From: Candidatus Bipolaricaulota bacterium
GTDB taxonomy: Bacteria > Bipolaricaulota > Bipolaricaulia > RBG-16-55-9 > DRXL01
Length of the DNA stretch: 64,000 nucleotides
Direction of reading: 5' to 3'
NCBI GenBank assembly: GCA_025060395.1
Contig: JANXCC010000002.1
Span: 166,234-230,233, forward strand
Part shown: piece after piece, positions 8,243-17,040 of the stretch
Layout of the letters: each line of letters begins with the position of its first letter
How positions within the stretch are numbered: the stretch's first letter is position 1
Position numbers and translations under genes: made by a program
Notes under the pieces: generated by a model
Seen by the model: the letters and a program-made list of their open reading frames with translations, nothing else
Told to the model about the DNA's origin: nothing
Database searches by the model: none

Positions 8243-8284
8243 ATGAATGAGAGCCAAGCAAAGCTAAATGTGAAACAAGTATGA
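8243..8284 (+). CDS. 13-codon leader peptide, leaderless, coupled to the cargo ORF
   Basis: ATG 8243 lies 7 nt after the -10 box, the same distance as in the other leaderless genes of this window. It encodes 'MNESQAKLNVKQV' and its TGA (8282-8284) overlaps the ATG of the next gene as ATGA. No SD precedes the next ATG, so reinitiation after this leader is a simple explanation for its translation. It may alternatively be a chance frame in a 40-nt leader. Confidence 0.4.
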   Translation: MNESQAKLNVKQV

Positions 8285-8691
8285 GCGATAATCAAATCCA
8301 AGAGGTTTTTAATTTTGGTGAGCGAGTTTGGTTGATGAGACGTAAGAGCAAGGTATGGGGATGGCATTATTACATGCAGATTAAAGGTCAACATCAACCC
8401 AAGGTTGAATCCTTGAATAGATGGACTAAAGTAATATCTTGGGTATTAGAGTGGCTTGGTTTTATTGGCCTTTTCATTGCAGCAATAAACCAGCTACTCT
8501 CGGTGCTAGCATGGCCGGGTGCTTTCATTTTTTTGATCAGCCGTGTATTATTAAGAATACGCTTTAGATATTTTGTCAATACCGCGGGAGAGATCAAACC
8601 GTATGGGAAATTGGAGATAAAAAAGATAGCTAAACAAAAAGATTTGAACTCATCTCAAGACTCCGCTCAAGCAGACCATGAGACAAGGTGA
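8281..8691 (+). CDS. small membrane protein, only cargo gene of the element
   Basis: 136 residues; no family recognised. Residues 1-45 are polar and basic, with aromatic-rich stretches such as 'RRKSKVWGWHYYMQIKG'. Two hydrophobic segments follow at about 50-72 ('WVLEWLGFIGLFIAAI') and 74-93 ('LLSVLAWPGAFIFLISRVLL'). The C-terminus is charged ('RIRFRYFV', then Lys-, Asp- and Ser-rich). The codons are more A/T-rich than in neighbouring chromosomal genes, which fits acquisition with the element. The only cargo of such an element could act in maintenance, superinfection exclusion or defence, but nothing in the sequence shows which. Confidence 0.65.
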   Translation: MSDNQIQEVFNFGERVWLMRRKSKVWGWHYYMQIKGQHQPKVESLNRWTKVISWVLEWLGFIGLFIAAINQLLSVLAWPGAFIFLISRVLLRIRFRYFVNTAGEIKPYGKLEIKKIAKQKDLNSSQDSAQADHETR

Positions 8692-8697
8692 TCATTA

Positions 8698-8720
8698 GGC
8701 GCAAAAATCGCCCGTTTTTT
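8698..8720 (+). terminator. possible weak terminator after the cargo gene
   Basis: GGCG, a 7-nt loop, CGCC, then CG and six T. The 4-bp stem is short, so this is tentative. Confidence 0.3.
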
Positions 8721-8752
8721 GAGCAAAAATTCCCCAGAGCCATTTTCGTGAA

Positions 8753-8812
8753 CACGTTTGAGGGGCGTGTGGGGTAACCCGTGGGGGTTCGACTCCCCCC
8801 CTCGGCACGAGA
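8753..8812 (+). repeat. attR, displaced tRNA-Leu 3' half
   Basis: Second copy of the 60-bp repeat. It includes the whole anticodon arm, variable arm, T-arm and 3' acceptor strand of a tRNA-Leu but no 5' half, so it is not a functional tRNA. It marks the right boundary of the element; the original chromosome resumes after it. Confidence 0.88.
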
Positions 8813-8834
8813 GTTACGAGAACTCAGAGCTTTT

Positions 8835-9815
8835 TTATTGTGTTGGTTCGGCTAACTGCGCCGCTGCCCCGATCACGACCTGAGCTAGACGCTTCGCATA
8901 CGAGAGATCGAGCTTATCTAATGTGTCTGCCGTCGTGTGATAATACGGGTTGAAATCGTCGCTCTCACCATACCCCGTGTCCTCAATCACCAAGACCGCA
9001 GGATACCCGCGACTCCAGAACGACGCGTGATCGCTACGATTCGACGCCCCGGCTTCAGCAACTTCAGGAGCAAGCTTGATCCCATACCTCTGCAGCGTCT
9101 CCACTAATAGATTAGCGAGCTTGAGGGAGTTCTCACGCACCCCAGCGTGGATCTCAAACGCGCCATCGCTGTCGCTGTCGTAGCCGATCATGTCCATATT
9201 GAAGACGCCAAGGATCGGTACGCCCTCGCTCGCAAGCTTGCCAGCATACGCCCGACTGCCTACTAGGCCTTGCTCTTCCCCGGTAAAGAGCACGAAGCGA
9301 ATCGTATGCTTGAACTGATATTGGCTGAGGATTCTCGCGGCTTCTAGGACAGCCGAGCTGCCGCTAGCGTTGTCGTCAGCCCCCGGCGCAATAGTCACCG
9401 AGCCAAACGTCACGCTGTCCAGATGCGCTGTAATCAGCACCGATTGAGACGATTCCCTCCCCGGGAGGATCGCTTCGAGATTGTGAGAGAGCCCCGAACG
9501 ACAGGAGAGCGCAAACGGCACGCGCTCCGTCTTCAAGCCGAGTTTTTCAAAATACCCTTGTGCGTATTCGAGGGCACGATCGATCGCCGCTCCATCGCAT
9601 GACCAGCGCGAGCCCTCAGTGTTACAGAACTCTCCGCCGTCGCGCGACTGGAGAACACAGATATGAGCACGCAGGTTCTCTTCGTTGACTTGCTGAATGA
9701 TCTCGCCGACGACCGTTGTTGTTGAAGCTATAGCCGGCGTCCCGATTGCTGGCTTGAGCACGAAAAGCCCAATGAGGACCGACAGCGAGATAAAAACGAT
9801 ACTCACTCTCTTCAT
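8835..9815 (-). CDS. secreted M28-family zinc aminopeptidase
   Basis: 326 residues from ATG 9815, chosen over 9830 because GGAGGAG precedes it at the right distance. An N-terminal signal peptide ('[17 protein letters not shown]') places it outside the cytoplasm. Zinc ligands and catalytic residues of M28 are visible: His and Asp in 'ITAHLDSV', Asp in '[17 protein letters not shown]', catalytic Glu pair in '[11 protein letters not shown]', Asp in '[11 protein letters not shown]', and the last His in '[14 protein letters not shown]'. It should release N-terminal amino acids from peptides and fits with the peptide-type ABC binding protein at the window start. It stands alone and converges on the integrated element. 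Confidence 0.93.
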   Translation of the reverse strand: MKRVSIVFISLSVLIGLFVLKPAIGTPAIASTTTVVGEIIQQVNEENLRAHICVLQSRDGGEFCNTEGSRWSCDGAAIDRALEYAQGYFEKLGLKTERVPFALSCRSGLSHNLEAILPGRESSQSVLITAHLDSVTFGSVTIAPGADDNASGSSAVLEAARILSQYQFKHTIRFVLFTGEEQGLVGSRAYAGKLASEGVPILGVFNMDMIGYDSDSDGAFEIHAGVRENSLKLANLLVETLQRYGIKLAPEVAEAGASNRSDHASFWSRGYPAVLVIEDTGYGESDDFNPYYHTTADTLDKLDLSYAKRLAQVVIGAAAQLAEPTQ

Positions 9816-9873
9816 AGTAGACTCCTCCATTCACGGATGTATAGGGCTATTGTGCCTGATCGCGGTGCGGAAG

Positions 9874-10584
9874 TCAAGAAGAGGAACCCGAATCATCGCG
9901 GTGGCTGAGGAATCGGCCTAGACGCTCAGCATACCATGAGTAGGCCAGCGCTTCTTCGACGCGCTCGTGGAAGAACTTCCACGCAAAGAAGAGAAAGATC
10001 AATAACCCCAAAGCACCGAGGAGCCCGAACATTGTCAGGAGATTAAAGAGCCCGTGCGCGGCCATCGCTACCAGCAACCCGCTTCCTATGAGCACCCTCT
10101 GGCGCGCAGGGTCAGAGACGAACTTTGCTCTTCCTAGCGCTGCACCCCAAATCGTTGAGAAGAGCACATGTCCAGGTACAGAGAAGATCGCTCGTCCCAG
10201 AAAGATCGGCGTCAGGATGTCGTGCCCATGAGCCCGTATCAGATAGAGAAGATTCTCAATCGACGCGAAGCCGAGCGCCGCGGCTGCTGAGTAGACGATG
10301 CCATCCATGGGTTCATTGAAATCAATCTGTCTGTAGACAGAGCGGCTGACGACGAAATATTTCGCATATTCTTCGATGACCGGTGCAGCGATCGCTATAA
10401 GAAAGATCCCAGACCGCGCGAACGGGACTTCAAGCAATGCCGCAGGCAAAGCGCAGAGCATTCCTAAGAGAAACGTCTTGACGACGAGCTTCTGGGGCTC
10501 TGGCTCCCATTGGTCTTTTTGATAAACATACCAGAGCCAAAAGATTCCGGGGGCAAACGCGAGTACGACAAGCCACAGGATCAC
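9874..10584 (-). CDS. PrsW-family intramembrane metalloprotease
   Basis: 236 residues, about seven membrane segments. Family signatures: 'DQWEPEPQKLVVKTF' near the N-terminus, the glutamate pair in 'APVIEEYAKYFVV', 'FNEPMDGIVYSAAAALGFASIENLLYL', and 'RAIFSVPGHVLFSTIWG' with the conserved His. PrsW of Bacillus cleaves an anti-sigma factor (RsiW). No ECF sigma/anti-sigma pair is in this window, so the substrate here is unknown. It starts with GTG overlapping the greA stop as GTGA, so it is translated with greA. Confidence 0.88.
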   Translation of the reverse strand: MILWLVVLAFAPGIFWLWYVYQKDQWEPEPQKLVVKTFLLGMLCALPAALLEVPFARSGIFLIAIAAPVIEEYAKYFVVSRSVYRQIDFNEPMDGIVYSAAAALGFASIENLLYLIRAHGHDILTPIFLGRAIFSVPGHVLFSTIWGAALGRAKFVSDPARQRVLIGSGLLVAMAAHGLFNLLTMFGLLGALGLLIFLFFAWKFFHERVEEALAYSWYAERLGRFLSHRDDSGSSS

Positions 10585-11048
10585 GGCTCGATATTGATGA
10601 TCTTGTACGTGCGCACGCCGCGCGGGGTGCGAACTTCTATAAATTGTCCAGGCCCTTTCCCCAAGAGGGCCTGGCCCACAGGAGAGGCCGTCGAGATCAC
10701 GTCGTATTCCGGATCGGCTTCTGCTGGGCCCACGATCTTATATTTATATGCCTCGCCGGTGAGCGTGTCTTCGAGAGTGACCCAGCAGCCCAGCGTCACG
10801 TGCTGCTCCTGGCCCGTATTCGTAATGATGAATGCCCGGGAGAGCTTATACTCCAGCTCACGGATCTTCGCCTCGAGGAGCGCTTGCTTCTCTTTTGCCG
10901 AGTGATATTCGGAGTTCTCGCTAAGATCGCCGTAGGAGCGCGCGCGGGCGATGATCTCAGCGATCTTAGGACGTTCCGAGATCAAGCGCTCGAGTTCCGC
11001 TTTGAGCTGTTGGTAGCCCTCGGGCGTCATGGGGATTCGGTCGTCCAT
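10581..11048 (-). CDS. greA: transcription elongation factor GreA
   Basis: 155 residues from ATG 11048. The longer track start at 11081 lies in the promoter and is rejected; AAGGAGGG precedes 11048. It rescues backtracked RNA polymerase by stimulating transcript cleavage. The N-terminal coiled coil runs from 'MTPEGYQQLKAELERLI' to about residue 75, with the acidic tip in 'ARSYGDLSENSEYHSAKEKQ'. The C-terminal FKBP-like domain follows ('GCWVTLEDTLTGEAYKYKIVG'...'SPVGQALLGK'). It forms a two-gene unit with prsW. Confidence 0.96.
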   Translation of the reverse strand: MDDRIPMTPEGYQQLKAELERLISERPKIAEIIARARSYGDLSENSEYHSAKEKQALLEAKIRELEYKLSRAFIITNTGQEQHVTLGCWVTLEDTLTGEAYKYKIVGPAEADPEYDVISTASPVGQALLGKGPGQFIEVRTPRGVRTYKIINIEP

Positions 11049-11071
11049 CGAGCCCTCCTTTCGCGCGTTGA

Positions 11072-11100
11072 AGTATAACATACAGGGGGCCTTGCGCCAA
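11072..11100 (-). promoter_or_regulatory. promoter of greA-prsW
   Basis: Minus strand TTGGCG (11095-11100), 17 bp, TATACT (11072-11077). A leader of about 17 nt carries the SD. Confidence 0.65.
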
Positions 11101-11251
11101 GATACCGCTTTCCATCTCTTGAATTTTTTCCTTCCTCAAGGGAGTTGAACAGTCAATCTAGGACCATACAATCGCTGTTGAGGCATAGAGGAGAAAGCAA
11201 AAGCACCCGCTATACGACGGAGAAGTACGAGCCGCTCACAGCGATCAACAT

Positions 11252-11905
11252 TCAGCTAGCAACGGATTGCGCTTCTCCGCGAATAATATCTTTGATGCGC
11301 ATCAGCGAGGCCCGGGCGCTGCGCTCCATCTCGTCGAGCGCCATCGAGATTCTCTTGATATTCTCCTCGATTTGCGGGATCAGCACCCTCTCTAGAGCGT
11401 TCACGCGCCGCCGCGTCGTCTCGATCTCCTCAGCTAAGAGCTCCAAAGACTTCTCGATCTCTGCGAGCTTGATCATCTCTGGCAAAGCTTCTTTGAAGAG
11501 CGTCAGCGCTGTGTCTAACTCTGCCGACGTCGCGGCAAATCCATACGAATAGATATCTCTAGTGTCGCTGAGGGCAAAGCGCGGCACCCAGACGCTCATC
11601 ACGGACTCCATCTCCATCCGTAACATTCCGTCGCTGCCCGCGCCGGTCATCAGGGACTCTTCCAGAACTTCTTTGGACATCTCCGCCCGCGCAAGCAAGA
11701 AGCTGCGGAAGCCTGCGGCCAATTTCTCTTCGACGCGCTCGCGCAACCCCCGCGTCTCTTCTACTAATTGTAAGAATCGGTGCATCAGCTCATCGCGCTT
11801 CTGTTTTAAGAGCTTATGCCCGCGCTTGGCCATCGCCAGACGCTTCTTCTGCTTGAGAAGCTCCATCCGCGTGGCGTTGACCTTCTGCGCAACCGCCATG
11901 GACAC
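11252..11905 (-). CDS. atpD: V/A-type ATPase subunit D (central stalk)
   Basis: 217 residues. Subunit D is the coiled-coil rotor shaft inside the A3B3 head. The N-terminal 'NATRMELLKQKKRLAMAKRGHKLLKQKRDELMHRFL' region (a shorter piece of which is diagnostic) and long helical N- and C-terminal parts match the family at its usual length. It is the last gene of the nine-gene operon, 9 nt after atpB. The 170 bp between it and greA hold no clear terminator. Confidence 0.94.
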   Translation of the reverse strand: MSMAVAQKVNATRMELLKQKKRLAMAKRGHKLLKQKRDELMHRFLQLVEETRGLRERVEEKLAAGFRSFLLARAEMSKEVLEESLMTGAGSDGMLRMEMESVMSVWVPRFALSDTRDIYSYGFAATSAELDTALTLFKEALPEMIKLAEIEKSLELLAEEIETTRRRVNALERVLIPQIEENIKRISMALDEMERSARASLMRIKDIIRGEAQSVAS

Positions 11906-11914
11906 TCACTCCCC

Positions 11915-13309
11915 CTACGCCGTGACAGGCTCTTCTACCCCCTTGGGCAGATATTTCTCGATGAACTCGTCGCGCACGCGCTTGAGTTCTCCGCGGGGGA
12001 GCATGCTGAGCAGCTCCCAGCCGATCGTGAGCGTCTCGATGATCGTGCGATCTTCGTACTCACCCTGCTGAATAAATCTGCGCTCGAACTCATCCGCGAA
12101 TTTCATATAGATTCTATCGAGCTTACTGAGCGCGGCTTCACCCAAGATCGCTGCCATCTCGCGCACGTCCACGCCGCGCGCATAGGCAGCATAGAGCTGA
12201 TTGAGCACGCCCGCGTGGTCTTCGCGCGTCTTGCCTGGACCAATTCCCTTGTCTTTGAGGCGCGACAGGCACGGCAAGACATCGAACGGCGGGTAGATGC
12301 CCTTTCTATGAAGCTCCCTCGACAAGAAGAGCTGCCCCTCAGTGATGTAGCCCGTGAGATCCGGGATGGGATGGGTCTTATCGTCCTGGGGCATGGTCAA
12401 GATGGGCATCTGGGTAATAGACCCCTTCTTGCCCTTGATGCGCCCGGCGCGCTCGTAGATCGTGCTCAAGTCCGTATACATATAGCCGGGGTAGCCGCGC
12501 CGGCCAGGGACTTCTTTTCGAGCTGCCGAGACCTCGCGCAGCGCTTCTGCGTAATTAGTCATGTCCGTGAGAATAACTAAAACGTGCATGTCGCGCTCGA
12601 AGGCGAGATACTCAGCACACGTGAGCACTAATCTGGGCGTCGTGATACGCTCAATCACGGGGTCATCAGCCAAGTTAATGAACATCACGGCGCGCTCCAG
12701 CGCTCCAGTCTTTCTTAAGTCCGTGATGAAGAAATTCGCTTCTTCAAACGTGATGCCCATCGCGCCGAAGACGACCGAGAATTCTTCAGCTTCACCAAGC
12801 ACCTTCGCCTGACGCGCAATCTGCGCGGCGATACGGTTATGCGGCAAGCCCGAGCCCGAAAAGATCGGGAGCTTCTGCCCGCGCACCAATGTGTTCAGTC
12901 CGTCAATGACGGAGATACCTGTCTGGATGAACTCGTTGGGATAATCTCGTGAATACGGGTTGAGAGGCTCCCCGGAGATAGGGAGCTTCTTCTCCGGGAT
13001 GATCTGCGGCCCGCCATCGATAGGGCGGCCTGCGCCATCGAAGACGCGCCCTAGCATATCTTCGGAGACCCCTAGCTCCATCACTTTGCCCAGGAAGCGC
13101 ACGCGGCTCTGGCGCAGATTGAGCCCTTGCGCGGCCTCAAAGAGCTGGATCACGGCTTTATCGCGGTCAACCTCGAGCACACGCCCGCGCCGAATCTCCC
13201 CACCAGGGAGCTCGATCTCGACCAGTTCGTCGTATTTGGCCCCACTGACCCCCTCGACGATCATGATGGGGCCAGCGATCTCCGCAATGTTAGTGTACTC
13301 TTTCTGCAT
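11915..13309 (-). CDS. atpB: V/A-type ATPase subunit B (non-catalytic)
   Basis: 464 residues. It alternates with subunit A in the hexameric head. The sequence reads '[21 protein letters not shown]' at the start, '[20 protein letters not shown]' in place of a true Walker A, as expected for the regulatory B subunit, and '[31 protein letters not shown]' (family signature). The start GGAGGAGCCT-ATG overlaps the end of atpA by 20 nt. Here the gene symbol denotes the V-type subunit, not the F-type a subunit of the same symbol. Confidence 0.96.
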   Translation of the reverse strand: MQKEYTNIAEIAGPIMIVEGVSGAKYDELVEIELPGGEIRRGRVLEVDRDKAVIQLFEAAQGLNLRQSRVRFLGKVMELGVSEDMLGRVFDGAGRPIDGGPQIIPEKKLPISGEPLNPYSRDYPNEFIQTGISVIDGLNTLVRGQKLPIFSGSGLPHNRIAAQIARQAKVLGEAEEFSVVFGAMGITFEEANFFITDLRKTGALERAVMFINLADDPVIERITTPRLVLTCAEYLAFERDMHVLVILTDMTNYAEALREVSAARKEVPGRRGYPGYMYTDLSTIYERAGRIKGKKGSITQMPILTMPQDDKTHPIPDLTGYITEGQLFLSRELHRKGIYPPFDVLPCLSRLKDKGIGPGKTREDHAGVLNQLYAAYARGVDVREMAAILGEAALSKLDRIYMKFADEFERRFIQQGEYEDRTIIETLTIGWELLSMLPRGELKRVRDEFIEKYLPKGVEEPVTA

Positions 13310-15080
13310 AGGCTCCTCCCGTCCTGGCCATCAGGTGCTCAAACGACTCTCGCAGCTCGGCCATGATCTCGCGCCACCGGTCCTCAAATTCGCTCTCCGG
13401 GATGAACTTGGCCTTCGCGATCCGCTCCCGCACCGGCAGCTCGATGATCTTATGAATATCGACGCCCTGATCGAGCGCTTGTTGTCCCAGATCGTAGAAC
13501 GCCTTGATCAGCTGCATCATTCTGAGCTGTTTCTTCAGCGACGTGTACGTATCTATGTCGTCGAAGGCGCTTTGCATGAGATAATCTTCGCGGATGCTGC
13601 GCGCGACTTCGAGCTTCAGCCTATCTGAGGGCGAGAGCGCCTCTACGCCGACGAGGCGCACGATCTCTTCGAGCTCGGCTTCGATCTGCAAAAGCTTCAT
13701 AAATTCGCGACTCAGCTCGTTCCACTCCGGGCCCACCTGTCTCTCAAAGTATGGCGCCAAGTCTTCTTTGTAGAGCGAGTAGCTGGTGAGCCAGTTGATC
13801 GCCGGGAAGTGTCTTCGATACGCGAGCTTGTCGTCCAAGCCCCAGAAGACTTTTACTAATCTGAGAGTGTTCTGGGTGACGGGCTCAGAGAGATCTCCCC
13901 CTGGGGGCGAGACCGCCCCAATAGCCGAAAGACTCCCCTGGCGTTCGGGCTTACCCAAGCAGACGACGCGCCCTGCGCGCGCATAGAAGTCCGCGATCCG
14001 CGAGCCCAAGTAGGCCGGATAGCCCTCCTCACCCGGCATCTCTTCAAGGCGTCCTGATATCTCACGCATCGCTTCAGCCCACCGGGAAGTCGAATCGGCC
14101 ATCAGCGCGACGCTGTAGCCCATGTCCCTAAAGTACTCAGCGATCGTGATCCCAGTGTACACCGATGCCTCACGAGCTGCCACGGGCATGTTCGAGGTGT
14201 TTGCAATCAGAACCGTGCGCTTCATCAAGGGTTCGCCGGTCTTGGGGTCTTCCAGCTCGGGGAACTCCATCAACACATCGGTCATCTCGTTGCCACGCTC
14301 GCCACAGCCCACAAACACGATAATATCCGCGTCGGCCCACTTCGCTAGCTGGTGCTGGATCACGGTCTTCCCACTGCCAAACGGCCCTGGTACGCATGCC
14401 GTTCCCCCTTTGGCAATGGGAAAGAGCGTGTCTATGATTCTCTGTCCTGTCGTCAGCAGCTCTTCGCTGGGGAGCTTCTCTCTATAGGGGCGGGCCTTGC
14501 GCACCGGCCAGCGCTGCATCAGCTTGATCTCATAGCGCTTGCCTTGGGCGTCTCGCACAATCGCGATCGGCTCATCGACCGTGAACTCTCCGGAACGGAT
14601 CTCTTCTAAAGTCCCAGAAATTCCGGGCGGGATCATAATCTTGTGCAAGACGAGCGTTGTCTCCTGCACCGTCCCGATGATGTCGCCTTCACTAACAAAA
14701 TCGCCCTTCTTAGCTGTGGGGGTGAAGCGCCATTTGAGAGCTCGGTTGAGCGCTGGGGCCTCGACCCCGCGACGGATATACGCGCCCCAGCGCGCTTGGA
14801 TCGCTTCTAGGGGGCGCTGAATCCCATCGTAAATAGAACCGATCAATCCGGGGCCAAGCTCGACCGAGAGCGGCTCACCCGTGCCCTCGACAGGATCTCC
14901 TGGTCCAAGTCCCGACGTCTCTTCGTAGACTTGGATCGAAGCCAAGTCCCCATCGAGCACGATGACTTCACCGACGAGCCTCTCCTTGCCCACGCGCACA
15001 ACGTCGTACATCTTGGCGTCGGTCAGCCCTTCAGCCACGACCAGCGGCCCGGCTACTTTCACGATCCTTCCCAGTGCCAT
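13290..15080 (-). CDS. atpA: V/A-type ATPase subunit A (catalytic)
   Basis: 596 residues from ATG 15080 with AGGGAGGA before it; the track start 15086 is a TTG two codons earlier. It carries the Walker A '[17 protein letters not shown]' typical of V/A catalytic subunits, the bulge ('non-homologous') region around residues 120-190, the Walker B region '[20 protein letters not shown]' with the GER loop '[17 protein letters not shown]', and the C-terminal helical domain. It hydrolyses or makes ATP coupled to ion flow. Confidence 0.97.
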   Translation of the reverse strand: MALGRIVKVAGPLVVAEGLTDAKMYDVVRVGKERLVGEVIVLDGDLASIQVYEETSGLGPGDPVEGTGEPLSVELGPGLIGSIYDGIQRPLEAIQARWGAYIRRGVEAPALNRALKWRFTPTAKKGDFVSEGDIIGTVQETTLVLHKIMIPPGISGTLEEIRSGEFTVDEPIAIVRDAQGKRYEIKLMQRWPVRKARPYREKLPSEELLTTGQRIIDTLFPIAKGGTACVPGPFGSGKTVIQHQLAKWADADIIVFVGCGERGNEMTDVLMEFPELEDPKTGEPLMKRTVLIANTSNMPVAAREASVYTGITIAEYFRDMGYSVALMADSTSRWAEAMREISGRLEEMPGEEGYPAYLGSRIADFYARAGRVVCLGKPERQGSLSAIGAVSPPGGDLSEPVTQNTLRLVKVFWGLDDKLAYRRHFPAINWLTSYSLYKEDLAPYFERQVGPEWNELSREFMKLLQIEAELEEIVRLVGVEALSPSDRLKLEVARSIREDYLMQSAFDDIDTYTSLKKQLRMMQLIKAFYDLGQQALDQGVDIHKIIELPVRERIAKAKFIPESEFEDRWREIMAELRESFEHLMARTGGAYAERVH

Positions 15081-15098
15081 AGGCAATCCTCCCTAAAA

Positions 15099-15422
15099 CT
15101 ATCGCTCTCCACGAGAGAGAATGTCGATACCAACAGCGCGCTCCACGAGTTTTCTGATGCGCTCCCGTGCGATCCCTAAGCTCCCGGTGTTGTCGGGGAT
15201 CATCACGATCGCCGGGGTGGGCTGCTTCCGGAAGCGCTCTAGCAGCACCCCTAGTTCACGCGCCAAGCCTTCTTGAAGGAATATAATCGAAAATCCCTGA
15301 GCAGCAAGATCGAGCACGGCTTGCTCGGCCGCTTGCGGCGTGCGCGCATCGCGCACCGTCACTCCGAGTGCCTTGAACCCCACATAGACGTCCTTTTTGC
15401 CAACGATAGCAATCTTAGACAT
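15099..15422 (-). CDS. atpF: V/A-type ATPase subunit F
   Basis: 107 residues, CheY-like fold of the central stalk, between the D shaft and the C funnel. 'KIAIVGKKDVYVGFKALGV' and 'IIFLQEGLARELGVLLERF' match the family. The ATG overlaps the last codons of atpC by 8 nt. Confidence 0.92.
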   Translation of the reverse strand: MSKIAIVGKKDVYVGFKALGVTVRDARTPQAAEQAVLDLAAQGFSIIFLQEGLARELGVLLERFRKQPTPAIVMIPDNTGSLGIARERIRKLVERAVGIDILSRGER

Positions 15423-16428
15423 ACGGCTCTCGCAGGTGCTCCTCGAGAATCTCTTTGGACAAGCCGTTGAGCTTGCCCACTAGGAGAATTCTTATGTTTT
15501 TCAACTCAGTCTCCTTCGCGAGCACATAGGCGATCAAGGGTTCAGCGCCATAGAGCGCGAGCTTGGCTCGCTTAAGGAAATCCATGACAAAATCATCGCT
15601 CAGTTTCTCTAAGAGCGCTAGAGATCTCTTCTCGACCCAATAGGCCACGCCACGGCTGAGCACCCCCGCATAGGGGGTATGGCGCAGTTCCTCGGCCCAC
15701 GCCTCGACACTTGTCTCCAAAAGAGCAAGCAAGTGAGAGGTCTCGAGCGAGCCAGGGACAAGCACCTTGTTGAGAAAAGCGCGGTCCTTCCCCAGAGCCC
15801 GCGTGCGCAGCAGCGCCTTGAGATTGAGCAAATCTGCCCAGATCGCGACGAGCGTCTCTGAGAACGGATGCCCCCGCACGGCGTTAGTCAGATAGAGAAA
15901 GAGCTCGCGATCCACGATGAGATCGATGCTTTGAGGGGTTCTTGTGCTCTCGTGCTCAGCGAGGGCGTGCTCCGCGGCGCGCCCCAGTTCTTCAGGAAGA
16001 GCACTCCAGATCCCCGTCGCCACAGAAGCTTCTATCAGTTTGGGGGGCACAAGGCCGACTCCTTCGAGAATTCCTTCCCGTGGCTCCTCTCCCAGCAGCC
16101 TTGCCTTGAGATAGACTTTGAGATGATGGAAGTCGTAGCGCCGCGCCAGCCACTCCAGACGCTCAGGAGCAAGGCGCTGAAGAAGCCCATAGACGGCGCG
16201 GAGTTCGTCGGTCAGCACCTCTTCGTAATCGTCAAGCTTCCGCTCTGCGGCTTTAGCGTAGCCCATCTCAGCAAGGGCGCGCCAAGCCTCGAGGGCATCT
16301 GGGGCCTCGAGCAGACGCTGGTAGTGCGCCCGATTCAACAATTTCACTTCCAGGGCACGGATGCGCCCTGTAGCAAACGCGAAGGCACCATCTTGTTCCA
16401 AGCGCGTCTCCAAGAGCTCGACGACCAT
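15415..16428 (-). CDS. atpC: V/A-type ATPase subunit C (rotor-ring adaptor)
   Basis: 337 residues, all helical, the usual length. It docks the central stalk (D, F) on the membrane ring. Signature areas: 'GRIRALEVKLLNRAHYQRLLEA', 'YDFHHLKVYLKARLLGE' and 'VLAKETELKNIRILLVGKLNGLSKEILEEHLREPYV' (only fragments are diagnostic). The start overlaps the atpE stop by 1 nt (TAATG). The long antisense frame 15868..16911 in the track is its shadow. Confidence 0.9.
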   Translation of the reverse strand: MVVELLETRLEQDGAFAFATGRIRALEVKLLNRAHYQRLLEAPDALEAWRALAEMGYAKAAERKLDDYEEVLTDELRAVYGLLQRLAPERLEWLARRYDFHHLKVYLKARLLGEEPREGILEGVGLVPPKLIEASVATGIWSALPEELGRAAEHALAEHESTRTPQSIDLIVDRELFLYLTNAVRGHPFSETLVAIWADLLNLKALLRTRALGKDRAFLNKVLVPGSLETSHLLALLETSVEAWAEELRHTPYAGVLSRGVAYWVEKRSLALLEKLSDDFVMDFLKRAKLALYGAEPLIAYVLAKETELKNIRILLVGKLNGLSKEILEEHLREPYV

Positions 16429-17036
16429 TACCTTCGTGCCTCCCCAAAGAGCATCCGAGCGACCTCGATCTCAAGCTCGTCTTGGGCACGCCGCAACAGC
16501 GTCTTGAGCGTTACGTTGATCTCGCTGTTTTTGCCCTTGAGGATGAAACCGCGCCCGATATCGCGTGTCTCCAGGGAGAGTCGGAGAGCTCCTTTCTTCC
16601 CCTGCTGGGCTAACTGGGAGTTCGCTTCGCGCACGAGTGCCTCGCCAAGGGTCTGTCGGTCGCCGGGGGAGAGAATGACTTCTTCGTCACCGGTTTCGAC
16701 AGCTCTCAGGAGAAGCCGCAGCAGCCAGCTCTTGTACTCAGTGGCTGGCATCGTTTTTATTCGTTCAGCGGCTTGCTGGAAGACTCTCTCTAGAAGGGCG
16801 CGCTTGGTCTCCAGCACGGCGTTGCGCGCTGCCGCTGTGGCGGCGGCAAGCTGCGCCCGCCGGCGACTCTGCGCTTCTTGCTGGGCTTGCGCTAAGATCA
16901 GTTCGCGCTGATGCTGAGCTTCGCGCTCGGCGTGCTCTCGGATCTGCGCTGCCTGAGCACGCGCACTCTCGAGGATGCGCGCGGCTTCCGCGCGCGCATC
17001 GCTGAGGATCTTCTCGACGATCTTCTCCGCGCTCAT
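16428..17036 (-). CDS. atpE: V/A-type ATPase subunit E (peripheral stalk)
   Basis: 202 residues. The N-terminal half is a long Ala/Glu/Arg/Gln-rich coiled coil ('ARAEAARILESARAQAAQI'). The C-terminal half is the globular domain that grips subunit B. It pairs with the small G/H subunit at 19700 to form the stator stalk. It lies 4 nt downstream of the K gene. Confidence 0.88.
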   Translation of the reverse strand: MSAEKIVEKILSDARAEAARILESARAQAAQIREHAEREAQHQRELILAQAQQEAQSRRRAQLAAATAAARNAVLETKRALLERVFQQAAERIKTMPATEYKSWLLRLLLRAVETGDEEVILSPGDRQTLGEALVREANSQLAQQGKKGALRLSLETRDIGRGFILKGKNSEINVTLKTLLRRAQDELEIEVARMLFGEARR

Positions 17037-17040
17037 CTTC

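Larger units (their letters stand above)
7192..8812. mobile_element. minimal integrative element in tRNA-Leu (about 1.56 kb)
   Basis: A 60-bp sequence covering the 3' half of tRNA-Leu plus 5 nt beyond is repeated directly at 7192-7251 and 8753-8812 with 58/60 identity. The spacing is 1,561 bp. Between the copies are a complete tyrosine recombinase gene reading away from the tRNA, a 13-codon leader and a 136-residue membrane protein with AT-richer codons. This is the standard layout of site-specific integration into a tRNA gene, in an unusually small form with no replication, transfer or excisionase gene visible. It could be a reduced relic of a larger island or a self-contained satellite. Confidence 0.88.

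Noticed and set aside
8753-8812. A second tRNA-Leu gene
   Set aside because: Only the 3' half from the anticodon stem is present; there is no 5' acceptor strand or D-arm. It is the att repeat of the integrated element.
11145-12580. Plus-strand ORFs opposite atpD and atpB
   Set aside because: Shadows of the V-ATPase genes in GC-rich antisense frames.
15868-16911. 347-residue plus-strand ORF
   Set aside because: It lies antisense to atpC and atpE, whose family motifs are clear. It has no family motif and no promoter or SD.
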